Below are positions 31,866 through 42,659 of a stretch of DNA of 64,000 nt, one piece after another. The position numbers were made by a program, and so were the translations under genes. Under the pieces are notes generated by a model that worked only from the letters and a program-made list of their open reading frames with translations, made no database searches and had not been told where the DNA came from. Each line of letters begins with the position of its first letter. The first letter of the stretch is position 1. This DNA comes from Novosphingobium sp. Chol11 (lineage in GTDB: Bacteria > Pseudomonadota > Alphaproteobacteria > Sphingomonadales > Sphingomonadaceae). The stretch covers positions 1-64,000 of the forward strand of contig NZ_CAMBTS010000005.1 of assembly GCF_945870625.1 (NCBI RefSeq), in the 5' to 3' direction.

Positions 31866-32043
31866 TCATGCCGATCGCCCGTAGCTCGATGGATGCGCGC
31901 AAACCACGCGCTGTCTCGGACTCAACCTGTGGAAAAGCGCAGTTTGCCTTTGATTCGGTGAAACGATCCGTGCCAAAGCATTGCAGATATTCATTTTGCG
32001 GCGGACGCATCCGCGCCCAAGCACACCCTGACGGGAGAGCGAC

Positions 32044-33567
32044 ATGAGCATCAACATCGGACCGCCGGCAATTGACGAATTGCGACCGCGCATCACGGTC
32101 ATCGGGGTTGGCGGAGCAGGTGGCAACGCCATCGGCAACATGATCAACGCCAAGATCGAGGGTGTCGAGTTCGTTGTCGTCAACACCGACGCGCAGGCGC
32201 TGAACAATTCGATCGCGGAAAACCGCATCCAGCTAGGGCCCGACATCACGCAAGGTCTGGGCGCGGGCGCGCGCGCTGAGGTTGGCCGGGCGGCTGCCGA
32301 GGAAACGCTGGCAGAGCTGGAGCGCGCGCTTGAGGGCGTGCACATGTGCTTTATCGCGGCGGGCATGGGCGGCGGCACCGGCACTGGCGCTGCGCCAGTG
32401 ATTGCCGAGGCCGCGCGCCGCAAAGGTGTGCTGACAGTGGGCGTGGTGACCAAGCCCTTCCTGTTTGAAGGCACGCGCCGCATGCGCGCCGCAGACGCGG
32501 GCATCGAAGAGCTGCAAAAGCATGTCGATACCCTGATCGTGATTCCCAACCAGAACCTGTTCCTCGTCGCCAAGGCCGAAACCACCTTCAAGGAAGCGTT
32601 CCAGCTGGCCGACGAGGTGCTGCAGCAAGGTGTTCGTTCGATCACCGATCTGATGGTGATGCCGGGCCTGATCAATCTCGATTTTGCCGATGTGCGATCG
32701 GTAATGGGCGAGATGGGCAAGGCGATGATGGGGACCGGCGAAGGCGAAGGCCCGAACCGCGCACTCGAAGCGGCCGAACGCGCGATTGCCAACCCGCTGC
32801 TCGATGGTGTTTCGATGCAGGGGGCCAAGGGTGTGATCATCTCGATCATCGGCGGCGACGACATGAAGCTGCTCGAAGTCGATGAGGCGGCCAATCATAT
32901 CCGCGAACTGGTTGATCCCAATGCCAACATCATCTGGGGTTCGGCGTTCAATCCCGACCTTGGCGGCAAAATCCGCGTTTCCGTGGTCGCCACCGGGATC
33001 GAGCAGGCAGGCGAAATGGTCGAAATGATCCAGCGTCCGGCCAGCATGGGTTCGGCGCGTGGTCCACAGTTTCCCGGCGCAGGCAATGCCCGGTCAGCGC
33101 CCCCGTTCACGCCGCCTCCGGCAACCGCAGCACCTGAACCGGCCATGACCGTCAATCTTGGCAAAAGCCCAGACGCGCCGGACACGAGCGGGCAGTTTGA
33201 TCACTCAGCGGCCGGGGCATCGGTTGCCGCAGCCGGCCAGGGGACTGCGCCTGAGGAGGACGAGCTCGATCTGACTCCTCATCTCAGCAAAGGCGAAGGC
33301 GCGCCTGAGCCGTTTGCAGATGTTGACGACGAAGCCGATAGCGCCCCCGCGCCGCTGATGCCGCCTCGCTTTGGCCGCATCCAGACCGGCGCAGGCGATC
33401 CGCCCGCGCCGACAACGCCGGCTCCAGCCACCGGAAGCACCTTGTTCGAACGCATGGCCAATCTCTCGCGCGGCGGCGGCGCACCCAATGCGGATCCGGC
33501 GGACGATGGCGATGACGGCAGCGCGCTGAACATTCCTCGTTTTCTGGGCCGGCAGAACAACCAGTAG
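32044..33567 (+). CDS. ftsZ: Cell division GTPase FtsZ
   Basis: [19 protein letters not shown]...[20 protein letters not shown]; long disordered spacer and C-terminal [12 protein letters not shown]. Confidence 0.98.
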   Translation: MSINIGPPAIDELRPRITVIGVGGAGGNAIGNMINAKIEGVEFVVVNTDAQALNNSIAENRIQLGPDITQGLGAGARAEVGRAAAEETLAELERALEGVHMCFIAAGMGGGTGTGAAPVIAEAARRKGVLTVGVVTKPFLFEGTRRMRAADAGIEELQKHVDTLIVIPNQNLFLVAKAETTFKEAFQLADEVLQQGVRSITDLMVMPGLINLDFADVRSVMGEMGKAMMGTGEGEGPNRALEAAERAIANPLLDGVSMQGAKGVIISIIGGDDMKLLEVDEAANHIRELVDPNANIIWGSAFNPDLGGKIRVSVVATGIEQAGEMVEMIQRPASMGSARGPQFPGAGNARSAPPFTPPPATAAPEPAMTVNLGKSPDAPDTSGQFDHSAAGASVAAAGQGTAPEEDELDLTPHLSKGEGAPEPFADVDDEADSAPAPLMPPRFGRIQTGAGDPPAPTTPAPATGSTLFERMANLSRGGGAPNADPADDGDDGSALNIPRFLGRQNNQ

Positions 33568-33658
33568 CAACAATTCGGGTCGTCCGGCTCGCTATATGGG
33601 CCGGGCCGCCGCGCTGGCTGTCGACGGGCAGGAACCTTGCCACTATAGGGACGGCTTG

Positions 33659-35875
33659 ATGAAGCCCCCAAGGTCTATGCTCCATGGCAGTTTACTGCTG
33701 AAAACACGCTTGCTTGCGCTTGCAACTTTGCGAGCAGCGGTGGTGTTCGGGCTTGTCGTGCCAGCGGCGCACGCCGCGAAGCAAAGCGCATCCCCAAGCA
33801 GCGGCGCATCGGCAGGCAGTTCGGGGACGCAAGCCACGGTTCAGACGACCGGGCCAAGCGCCGGGCAAAGCCTGAACGCCGCGCTGGCGCGTCTCTCGCG
33901 TGATCCGCAAAACACGGCGGCGTTGGTCGATGCTGGCAATGCGGCGCTGCAATTGGGCGATACCGATGCCGCAGTCGGTTTTTTTACGCGCGCCGATCAG
34001 GTTACGCCGAGCAACGGGCCAGTCAAGGCGCAGATCGGGCGCGCCATGCTGCAAGCTGGCCAACCGTTTGAAGCCATCGGCTGGTTTGATCAGGCAGAGG
34101 CGACGGGTGCGGACGCGGCCGCGATGGCCAGCGACCGCGGGCTCGCCTATGATTTGATCGGCGACAACGCCGCCGCGCAGCGCCAATACCAGCGCGCGCT
34201 CAGCCGGGGCGGTGATGAGGAGGCAACCCGGCGCTACGCGCTCAGTCTCGCCATCGCTGGCGATCGGCGGGGTGCCGAAGCGATCCTCGCGCCGCAGATC
34301 CAGCGACAGGACCGCCCGGCCTGGCGGGTGCGCACGTTTATCGTGGCCATTCTGGGCGATACGGATGAAGCCGTCGGGATTGCCAACGCTTCGATGCCGC
34401 CCGCGATGGCGCAAGGCATAACGCCCTATTTGCGCTACCTGCCCCGCCTGACGCCGGCACAGCAGGCCGCTGCGGCCAATCTGGGCAGGTTTCCCCGTGC
34501 GGCCGATATCGGCCGAGATGAGCCGCGCGTGGCGCAGTATGCGCTGCTTCATCCCCGCGCGCCGCGGATGGATAGCGGGCTTATTCCGGCAGGCGAAGCG
34601 CTCGGCGGCCGCGGACGGCAGAACGAGCGCGAGAGCCGTTCCAATCGGGCAAGAGGGCGGCGCGGCTCAGATAAGCAGATTGCGGCGGTTACGCCGTCTC
34701 CCGCGCCGAGCCCGCTGATGGTGACGACGCCGTGGGGCCTGCAACCTCGGCCGGCCGCAACGGCTGCAACGTCGGCACCGGGCGCGCCGCCATCGGTTTC
34801 TGCGGCACGGCCCACTGTTCTTTCAAAGCTTGACTTGCCGCCTGCTGCGCCGCGTGCGGCCAGTGCGGAGCGGGCTTTGCCCAAACCGCCGCCAGTCACA
34901 TCGCCGCTGCCCGAGACCCGGATTGCGAACGCAGCGCCGGTCGCCCCGTTGCCCGCTCTGGTGCCTGCGCCAGTCGCCGTTTTGCCCTTGCAGACATTGA
35001 CCCAGGCGCCGCCTGCCGGACCGCGCACAGCGGAGGTTGCGAGCCCGCCGATTGCCTTGCTGCCCGCAACCAGCGCGGCCCAGCTCGAACTGATCCCCCC
35101 ACAGGCCGCGCCGCTGCAAACGCTTTCATTGCCGCCAGCGCAGCTAGTGGCGCCAGCCACTTCAACGCCCGCGCAAGCGGACGGGTTCATGAGCGCGTTT
35201 ACGGACTTCAAGCCGCCAGCCGAGGAGCAGCAAACCCAAGTTGCCGCCGTTGACATCACCAGTATCAACCCGGTCCGGCCGCGTTCGGCAAAATCGGCGC
35301 AGGTAGCGGCAGTTACAACCGAAGTACCGGCCAAGGATGGCAAGACTGCGAGCGGCAAAGCGGCCAAAAGTGCAAAAGATGCAGCAGATGTGAAGAGCAA
35401 TTCCAAAGGCGCGGCGCGCGGCGAGCGGCCCGATGGTCCAACGTCTGTGGCGCGCATCAGCGATGCCGAAAAGGATCAGAGCGATGCCCGCACGGTCAAG
35501 GTCACCAAAGGCGCAAAAGGCGAGAAGGACCGCAAGGACGCCAAAGACGCCAAGGATTCCAAAGATGCCAAGGGCGGAAAGAATGCCAAGCCGAGATTGA
35601 CCCATCCCAGCCGGATCTGGGTGCAGGTGCTGACCGGGGCCAATCGCGATGTCATGGTCAAGGAATGGCGCACCATGTTGCGCGAGGCTGGGGGCCTTAA
35701 AGGACGCAAGCCTTACACGACGGCGTGGCGGAGCAACTTCCGGCTTTTGACAGGACCGTTCGAGAGCGGCGCTGCTGCGCAGGACTTCATAAACGGGCTG
35801 CGCAAGGATGGCGTCAGCGGGTTCCAGTGGACAAGCCCGGCGGGGCAAGCGATCGATACACTGCAATTGAAATAG
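33659..35875 (+). CDS. Tetratricopeptide-like protein with C-terminal SPOR domain
   Basis: Signal peptide, TPR-like N-terminal half (AALVDAGNAALQLGDTDAAVGFFTRADQVTPSNGPVKAQIGRAMLQAGQPFEAIGWFDQAE), Pro/Ala-rich linker, C-terminal SRIWVQVLTGANRDVMVKEW...FRLLTGPFESGAAAQDFINGL (SPOR). Confidence 0.8.
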   Translation: MKPPRSMLHGSLLLKTRLLALATLRAAVVFGLVVPAAHAAKQSASPSSGASAGSSGTQATVQTTGPSAGQSLNAALARLSRDPQNTAALVDAGNAALQLGDTDAAVGFFTRADQVTPSNGPVKAQIGRAMLQAGQPFEAIGWFDQAEATGADAAAMASDRGLAYDLIGDNAAAQRQYQRALSRGGDEEATRRYALSLAIAGDRRGAEAILAPQIQRQDRPAWRVRTFIVAILGDTDEAVGIANASMPPAMAQGITPYLRYLPRLTPAQQAAAANLGRFPRAADIGRDEPRVAQYALLHPRAPRMDSGLIPAGEALGGRGRQNERESRSNRARGRRGSDKQIAAVTPSPAPSPLMVTTPWGLQPRPAATAATSAPGAPPSVSAARPTVLSKLDLPPAAPRAASAERALPKPPPVTSPLPETRIANAAPVAPLPALVPAPVAVLPLQTLTQAPPAGPRTAEVASPPIALLPATSAAQLELIPPQAAPLQTLSLPPAQLVAPATSTPAQADGFMSAFTDFKPPAEEQQTQVAAVDITSINPVRPRSAKSAQVAAVTTEVPAKDGKTASGKAAKSAKDAADVKSNSKGAARGERPDGPTSVARISDAEKDQSDARTVKVTKGAKGEKDRKDAKDAKDSKDAKGGKNAKPRLTHPSRIWVQVLTGANRDVMVKEWRTMLREAGGLKGRKPYTTAWRSNFRLLTGPFESGAAAQDFINGLRKDGVSGFQWTSPAGQAIDTLQLK
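35525..35590 (+). repeat. 9-nt tandem repeat encoding K-D-A-type tripeptides
   Basis: aaggaccgc aaggacgcc aaagacgcc aaggattcc aaagatgcc aagggcgga aagaatgcc: degenerate 9-bp units in the SPOR-protein gene. Confidence 0.8.
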
Positions 35876-36048
35876 GCTCGGGCGCGAGACGGGCGGGTCG
35901 GCAGGGTACCTTTCCACAGCTTTTGCACAGGCTTGTCGAGTTTTGCCCAGCGGTGCGCGCTCGTTCGATTGTCCGATGGCGCTGGCTCCGCGATGGCTCT
36001 GCCCAGCCAGACGGGAAGGATCATCCAACCGTGCTAAGGGGATCTGCG

Positions 36049-36552
36049 ATGCGGACCGGTCACGACGACGGCGAACGCGACGATGCAGCGCCCGTCGATA
36101 TGCTCGCCTCGCTGTTCGAAGCGCGGCGTTGGCCTTGCGAGTTTGTTTCGGAAGACGAGATTCAGGGCGAGATTCAAGGCAGCTGGGCCAATTATCAGCT
36201 GCGTTGTATCTGGCGTGCCGAGGATCATGTCCTGCAAATCTTGTGTCTGCCCGATGTGCGCATCACCGACGACAAGAAGGCGTCTGTTTTTGAGTTAATG
36301 GCGCTGATCAACGAGCAGGTTTGGATTGGCCACTTCGATGTGTGGTCAAATGGGCTGGTGCTGCTCTATCGGCACGGGATGATGCTCGGCGATGATGGCT
36401 TGCTCAGCCTGGCGCAGGCGCAATCCACGATCGAGGCCGCGATCGATGAATGCGACCGGTTCTATCCCGCATTCCAGTTCATCCTGTGGGGCGACAAAAG
36501 CCCGGCCGAGGCGCTGGCCAGCGCCCTGGTGGATGCAGCTGGCGAAGCATGA
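36049..36552 (+). CDS. YbjN domain-containing protein
   Basis: DMLASLFEARRWPCEFVSEDEIQGEIQGSWANYQLRCIWRAEDHVLQILCLPDVRI...ELMALINEQVWIGHFDVWSNGLVLLYRH. Confidence 0.8.
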   Translation: MRTGHDDGERDDAAPVDMLASLFEARRWPCEFVSEDEIQGEIQGSWANYQLRCIWRAEDHVLQILCLPDVRITDDKKASVFELMALINEQVWIGHFDVWSNGLVLLYRHGMMLGDDGLLSLAQAQSTIEAAIDECDRFYPAFQFILWGDKSPAEALASALVDAAGEA

Positions 36553-37358
36553 TCCAGCCCGGCTCCGTTCTTCAGTTTGGCTGCGGCAATATGGGCGGGG
36601 CCATGCTCACCGGATGGCTCGCGGGCGGATTTGCGCCTGCGGCGTTTACGGTGGTCGATCCGTTTCTGGCATCGGCCCCGCCGGGGGTGCGGTTGCTGCG
36701 CGAGGGGCCTATTGGCGAAGCGCCCGCGCAGGTGGTGATGCTCGGTTTCAAGCCGCAGCAGCTGGCCGACGCCGCTGCCGCTGTCGGTCTGCATGTCGGC
36801 CCGCAGACTTTGGTCCTGTCGATCCTTGCCGGGGCTGATCTAGGGACGTTGCGCGGCTACTTTCCCGGTGCTGCGGCGATCGTGCGGGTGATGCCCAATC
36901 TGGCCGCTGCGCTCGGCAAATCCCCCATTGCACTGTTCGGCGATGCGGCAGTTGAGGCCCGGCAACTGACCGAAAGGCTCATGGCGCCTTTGGGCATTGC
37001 CGAATGGCTGGCGGACGAGGCCGACATGGATCTGGTAACCGCGCTTGCCGGGTCCGGCCCTGCGTTTGTCTACCGGTTTATCGACGCGCTTGCGGAGGCA
37101 GCAGCTAAGCTTGGCCTGCCACGCGCACAGGCCGACCGGCTGGCGCTGAGCATGGTGGAGGGCGCAGCGGCACTGGCGGCAGCATCACCGCATGCCCCAG
37201 GCGAGCTGGCGCGCCGGGTGGCGAGCCCGGGCGGGGTGACGCAAGTGGGCATCGATGTGCTGGATGCAGAGCGCCGATTGGTGCGGCTGATGGAAGATAC
37301 ACTGCGGGGCGCGCGCGATCGCAGCGCGGAGATGACCGCGCTGGCGCGCAAGGATTGA
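36549..37358 (+). CDS. proC: Pyrroline-5-carboxylate reductase
   Basis: VLQFGCGNMGGAMLTGWLAGG...VRVMPNLAAALGKSPIALFGD...ALAGSGPAFVYRFIDALAEA...VASPGGVTQVGI. Confidence 0.95.
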   Translation: MIQPGSVLQFGCGNMGGAMLTGWLAGGFAPAAFTVVDPFLASAPPGVRLLREGPIGEAPAQVVMLGFKPQQLADAAAAVGLHVGPQTLVLSILAGADLGTLRGYFPGAAAIVRVMPNLAAALGKSPIALFGDAAVEARQLTERLMAPLGIAEWLADEADMDLVTALAGSGPAFVYRFIDALAEAAAKLGLPRAQADRLALSMVEGAAALAAASPHAPGELARRVASPGGVTQVGIDVLDAERRLVRLMEDTLRGARDRSAEMTALARKD

Positions 37359-37472
37359 ACGCGCTGGCGCGTAGGGATTGACCGCAAATTCGCCGCGTTA
37401 CAATTTGCGACAGATCGATTATAGCGATCCTGCTTGAAACTGCGCGTCGCAAGCGCAATAGTGGCACTACAT

Positions 37473-37505
37473 GGCCCGTTCCGGGCCGTAAGCGGAGTTT
37501 GGTAA
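37473..37505 (+). promoter_or_regulatory. Leader hairpin immediately upstream of the Bax inhibitor-1 gene; possible ybhL-leader RNA
   Basis: GGCCCG-TTC-CGGGCC hairpin 37473-37487 followed by GTAAGCGGAGTTTGGTAAGTC then ATG; location matches the alphaproteobacterial ybhL-leader class. Confidence 0.45.
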
Positions 37506-37508
37506 GTC

Positions 37509-38270
37509 ATGGCAAACTGGAACGACCCTCAGCCCACCAACCGGGGCTTCGGTGGCTCTGCAAGCCCTGTCGGCCTTGGTCTTGGCGGCGCGAACGCGCG
37601 CCGCGGCGAAGTCTTTGATGCCGGCCTGCGGCAGCACATGCTTTCGATTTATAACTACATGGCCTCGGGCGTATTGCTCTCGGGCCTCATTGCGCTCGGC
37701 TTTGCCAGCAGCGGCATGGCCGAAGCGGTGTTCGGCACCCCGCTTCGCTGGGTGATCGCGCTGGCCCCGCTGGCGTTCGTGATGATCATGAGCTTTGGCA
37801 CGAACCGGCTCTCCACCTCGGCGATGCAGGGGATGTTCTGGGCATTCAGCGCGGCGATGGGCCTGTCGCTCTCGTCGATCTTTTTCGTCTACACCGGCCC
37901 TTCGATCGCGGCGACCTTCTTTGCCACGGCGGGTGCTTTTGCGGGCCTCAGCCTCTTTGGCTACACCACGCAGAAGAACCTGTCGGGCATGGGCACATTC
38001 CTGATCATGGGCCTTGTCGGCATCCTGATCGCGTCGGTGATCAACATCTTCCTGCAGTCGCCGGGCCTCGGTTGGGGCATCAGCTTCCTTGGTGTGCTGA
38101 TTTTCGCAGGGCTCACCGCTTATGACACGCAGAAGCTCAAAGAGCAGTATTCCTATGTTGCGGGGACCGACTTTGCCGGCAAGGCGGTCGTGCTTGGCGC
38201 GCTGACGCTCTATCTTGATTTCATCAACATGTTCACCTTCCTGCTGCAATTCATGGGTGATCGTCGCTAA
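37509..38270 (+). CDS. Bax inhibitor-1 / YbhL family membrane protein
   Basis: Seven-TM-like; AGLTAYDTQKLKEQYSYVAG...ALTLYLDFINMFTFLLQFMGDRR. Confidence 0.92.
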   Translation: MANWNDPQPTNRGFGGSASPVGLGLGGANARRGEVFDAGLRQHMLSIYNYMASGVLLSGLIALGFASSGMAEAVFGTPLRWVIALAPLAFVMIMSFGTNRLSTSAMQGMFWAFSAAMGLSLSSIFFVYTGPSIAATFFATAGAFAGLSLFGYTTQKNLSGMGTFLIMGLVGILIASVINIFLQSPGLGWGISFLGVLIFAGLTAYDTQKLKEQYSYVAGTDFAGKAVVLGALTLYLDFINMFTFLLQFMGDRR

Positions 38271-38320
38271 CTTGCGATTTTCTTCCGGCGCTTGTTGCGG
38301 CGCTTGAACACATCACACTG

Positions 38321-38354
38321 CCCGGCGGGCCATCTGGCCCGCCGGGTATTTTAT
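38321..38354 (+). terminator. Rho-independent terminator after the Bax inhibitor-1 gene
   Basis: CCCGGCGGGCC-ATCT-GGCCCGCCGGG perfect 11-bp stem followed by TATTTTATT. Confidence 0.9.
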
Positions 38355-38396
38355 TGACGAACCGATGAAACTAACTCAGCTAATGTCGGTTGCACT

Positions 38397-39155
38397 ATGC
38401 CGAGCCTGAGCGCAGCCAGCGAAGGCCGAAGCATTTTCGGGAGGGAAAGAGTGTTGCACCGTATCTGGGGTTTGGCCCCGCGCCGCCTTGTGGTTTCGGC
38501 GCTCGCCATGACGATTGCTGCTTGCGCCGCAAAGCAGTTGCCGCCGCCGCCCCCGCCGCCGCCCAAGGTGGTGGCGATCCCGCCGCGGCCTACGCCGCCC
38601 GATGGCGCAGCAGCCGGTTTGATGATCCCGCCCGCTGACGCTACCGGGCTGCGCCGTTCGGTCAACCGCGAAATCTCTCCTAATCAGATGTTGTGGAACT
38701 TGCGCTCGGCATTCAATGTCGCGGCGCTCAATTGCAACGCGCCAAAGCACGACGGAATTGTGCCCGCTTACCGCTCTTTCCTCAAAACCTACGGTAAGAA
38801 GCTCTCAGCGGCGAACAAGCAAGTCGATACAGAGTTCAAGAAGCAGCATGGCGCGCGCTATGCCGGGCCGCGCGATGTTTACATGACCACGGTCTACAAT
38901 CACTTCGCTCTCCCGCCCACGCGGACGCATTTCTGCGATGCCACGATGGCGGTGATGCGCGATTTGCAGGGCGTAAAGTCTGCCGAGCTTGAGGCCTTCG
39001 CGGTGCGCAGTCTGCCCAGCGTCGAGGTGGTGTTTGACGATTTCTATCGCCGCTATGCGGCCTATCAGGCGGATCTGGCCGCATGGCAGGCTCTCTACAA
39101 GCCAAGCGAGTTGCAGCCGCAATCCGCGCAGGCGCAGATCGTTCCGGCGGGATAG
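38397..39155 (+). CDS. Putative lipoprotein, function unknown
   Basis: Signal/lipobox LAMTIAACAAK followed by Pro-rich PPPPPPPPKVVAIPPRPTPP; start codon uncertain. Confidence 0.65.
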   Translation: MPSLSAASEGRSIFGRERVLHRIWGLAPRRLVVSALAMTIAACAAKQLPPPPPPPPKVVAIPPRPTPPDGAAAGLMIPPADATGLRRSVNREISPNQMLWNLRSAFNVAALNCNAPKHDGIVPAYRSFLKTYGKKLSAANKQVDTEFKKQHGARYAGPRDVYMTTVYNHFALPPTRTHFCDATMAVMRDLQGVKSAELEAFAVRSLPSVEVVFDDFYRRYAAYQADLAAWQALYKPSELQPQSAQAQIVPAG

Positions 39156-39258
39156 CAACCGATCAATTCACGCTTTGCATCCGCGGTGCGGCTGCGCTAT
39201 GCAAAATATCCCGAGCGGGCGCGATATTCGGTTTATCGGGCCGGAACGGTTCGGGATC

Positions 39259-39334
<76 letters not shown>

Positions 39335-39378
39335 ACTCAGCGATCCTTTAAGACGGGCGTCTGACGGCCGGGGCTTAG

Positions 39379-40506
<1,128 letters not shown>

Positions 40507-40590
40507 TCGGCGATCGGGGGGCATATCTGCGTGGTTAGCACTCCGCTCGGCCTTCCCGTTTCATGGTATTTCCCCTAAGCGGCGCGGACC

Positions 40591-41724
40591 ATGAAGATCA
40601 CTCGCCTTTCCAGCCTGTCTGAACCCGCGCTGTGCCCGCGGCTGGTGATCAAGGTCGGATCGGCGCTGCTTGTGGGCGCAGATGGCGCGCCACGGCGCGA
40701 TTGGCTGGCCGCGCTGGTTGGCGAGATCGCCAGTGCGCGCGGGCGCGGGCAAGATATCATTGTGGTTTCATCCGGCGCCATTGCGCTGGGCGCGCGCAAG
40801 CTGGGGCTGACCAAGGGCGGGCGCGGCAGTCTGGCCGATGCGCAGGCGGCGGCGGCAGTTGGCCAGATCGCACTGGCCGGGCTTTGGGCTGAGCTGCTCG
40901 GCACCCACGGCCTGACTGCTGCGCAAGTCTTGCTGACGCTCGAAGACCTCGAAGATCGCCGCCGCTACCTTAATGCCGCCGCCACGCTGGGCACTTTGCT
41001 GGGGGCAGGCGCTGTTCCGGTGATCAACGAGAACGATACCGTGGCAACCGAGGAAATCCGCTTTGGCGACAACGACCGGCTGGCCGCGCGGGTGGGTCAG
41101 GCGGCGGGCGCAAGCGGCGTGTTGCTGCTTTCGGACATCGACGGACTCTACGACCGCGATCCGCGCGAGGCAGGTGCGCAGCGCATTCCGGTGGTCAGGG
41201 GCGTTACCCCGGCGATACATGCCATGGCCACGGGCGGTTCTTCCTCAGGGCTCGGTTCGGGCGGAATGACCTCCAAGCTGCAGGCAGCCGAAATCGCAGA
41301 AATGGCGGGAATGGCGCTTGGCATCATTGATGGCAGGCCCAGCGCACCAATCGCCTGCGCGCTCGAAGCGGATCGCGGCACGCTGTTTCTGCCGCGCGGG
41401 CGCAAGCCGGCGCGCAAGGCCTGGCTGGGCGGGCGGATGCGCATGCGCGGCGCGGTTCATATCGATGCCGGCGCGGCGTCGGCGCTGGCGCGGGGGTCCA
41501 GCTTGCTCGCTGCCGGGGTAACGCAAGTCGAAGGTGCGTTCGCGCGCGGCGATGCGGTTGCCGTGGTCGGACCCGATGGCGCGGTGCTGGCGCGTGGGCT
41601 TAGCGAGTATGATGCCGATGAGTGCGCTCGGCTGATGGGGCATCCATCGCGCGCGCATGAGGAATTGCTCGGGTATGCCCCTCGTTCGGCGCTGATCCAC
41701 CGCGACCAGCTCGTATTGCTGTGA
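40591..41724 (+). CDS. proB: Glutamate 5-kinase
   Basis: PRLVIKVGSALLVG...DIIVVSSGAIALGARKLGL...VPVINENDTVATEEIRFGDNDRLAARV; PUA domain. Confidence 0.95.
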   Translation: MKITRLSSLSEPALCPRLVIKVGSALLVGADGAPRRDWLAALVGEIASARGRGQDIIVVSSGAIALGARKLGLTKGGRGSLADAQAAAAVGQIALAGLWAELLGTHGLTAAQVLLTLEDLEDRRRYLNAAATLGTLLGAGAVPVINENDTVATEEIRFGDNDRLAARVGQAAGASGVLLLSDIDGLYDRDPREAGAQRIPVVRGVTPAIHAMATGGSSSGLGSGGMTSKLQAAEIAEMAGMALGIIDGRPSAPIACALEADRGTLFLPRGRKPARKAWLGGRMRMRGAVHIDAGAASALARGSSLLAAGVTQVEGAFARGDAVAVVGPDGAVLARGLSEYDADECARLMGHPSRAHEELLGYAPRSALIHRDQLVLL

Positions 41725-42659
41725 TGTTTGAAGAAAATGGCAGCGGCGATTTGTTGGCGATTACCGGCGCGACCGGCTTTGTCGGGCAGGCGGTGCTCGA
41801 TGAGGCGCTGCGGCGCGGGATGGAAGTGCGCGCGCTGGCGCGGCGGCCGCAGCGCGCGCGCGCCGGCGTGGAATGGGTGCGCGGCGATCTGGGCGACGAA
41901 CGCGCGCTGAAACGGCTGGTGGGGCGCGCCAGCGTGGTGATCCATATCGCCGGGGTGGTGAATGCGCCCGATGCGGAGGGATTTGACGAGGGCAATGTGC
42001 GTGGCACGCTCAATGTGGTCAATGCCGCGCTGGCTTCGGGCGTGGGGCGGCTTGTGCATGTCTCGTCGCTGGCGGCGCGGGAACCCGGCCTGTCGCTCTA
42101 TGGCGCTTCCAAGCGCAAGGGCGAGCAGATCGTCAAAGCGTCCAGCCTCGATTGGACAGTGGTGCGCCCGCCCGCCGTCTATGGTCCGCGCGATACAGAG
42201 ATGTTCGAACTGTTCAAGCTGGCGCAGCGCGGGGTGATGCTGCTGCCGCCGCGCGGGCAATTGTCGATCATTCATGTCGTCGATCTCGCCCGGTTGCTGC
42301 TGGCGCTGATGCCCGGCGGAGAAGAGGTGACACACCGCATCTTCGAGCCCGATGACGGCGAACCGGGCGGCTGGACTCACGTGACTTTGGCCAAAGCGAT
42401 CGGCCTAGCGGTTGGTCGCAGTGTGACGCTGGTGCCGCTGCCGCAGCGCGCGCTCCATTGGATCGCATGGGCCGACAAGGCGTTTCGCGGGGCGGGCGCG
42501 AAGCTTACGCCGGACCGGGTCGACTATATGTGCCATCCCGATTGGATGGCCGAACTGGGCATGGCTCCGCCGCCGGGGCTGTGGCGCGCGCAAGTGGAAA
42601 CCGGCCTGGGCCTGCGCGCAACGGCGGCGTGGTACCGCGAGGCGGGCTGGCTCAAATAG
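41721..42659 (+). CDS. NAD-dependent epimerase/dehydratase family protein
   Basis: LLAITGATGFVGQAVLDEAL...VVIHIAGVVNAPDAEGFDEGNVRGTLNVVNAAL; SDR-extended fold. Confidence 0.9.
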   Translation: MMFEENGSGDLLAITGATGFVGQAVLDEALRRGMEVRALARRPQRARAGVEWVRGDLGDERALKRLVGRASVVIHIAGVVNAPDAEGFDEGNVRGTLNVVNAALASGVGRLVHVSSLAAREPGLSLYGASKRKGEQIVKASSLDWTVVRPPAVYGPRDTEMFELFKLAQRGVMLLPPRGQLSIIHVVDLARLLLALMPGGEEVTHRIFEPDDGEPGGWTHVTLAKAIGLAVGRSVTLVPLPQRALHWIAWADKAFRGAGAKLTPDRVDYMCHPDWMAELGMAPPPGLWRAQVETGLGLRATAAWYREAGWLK

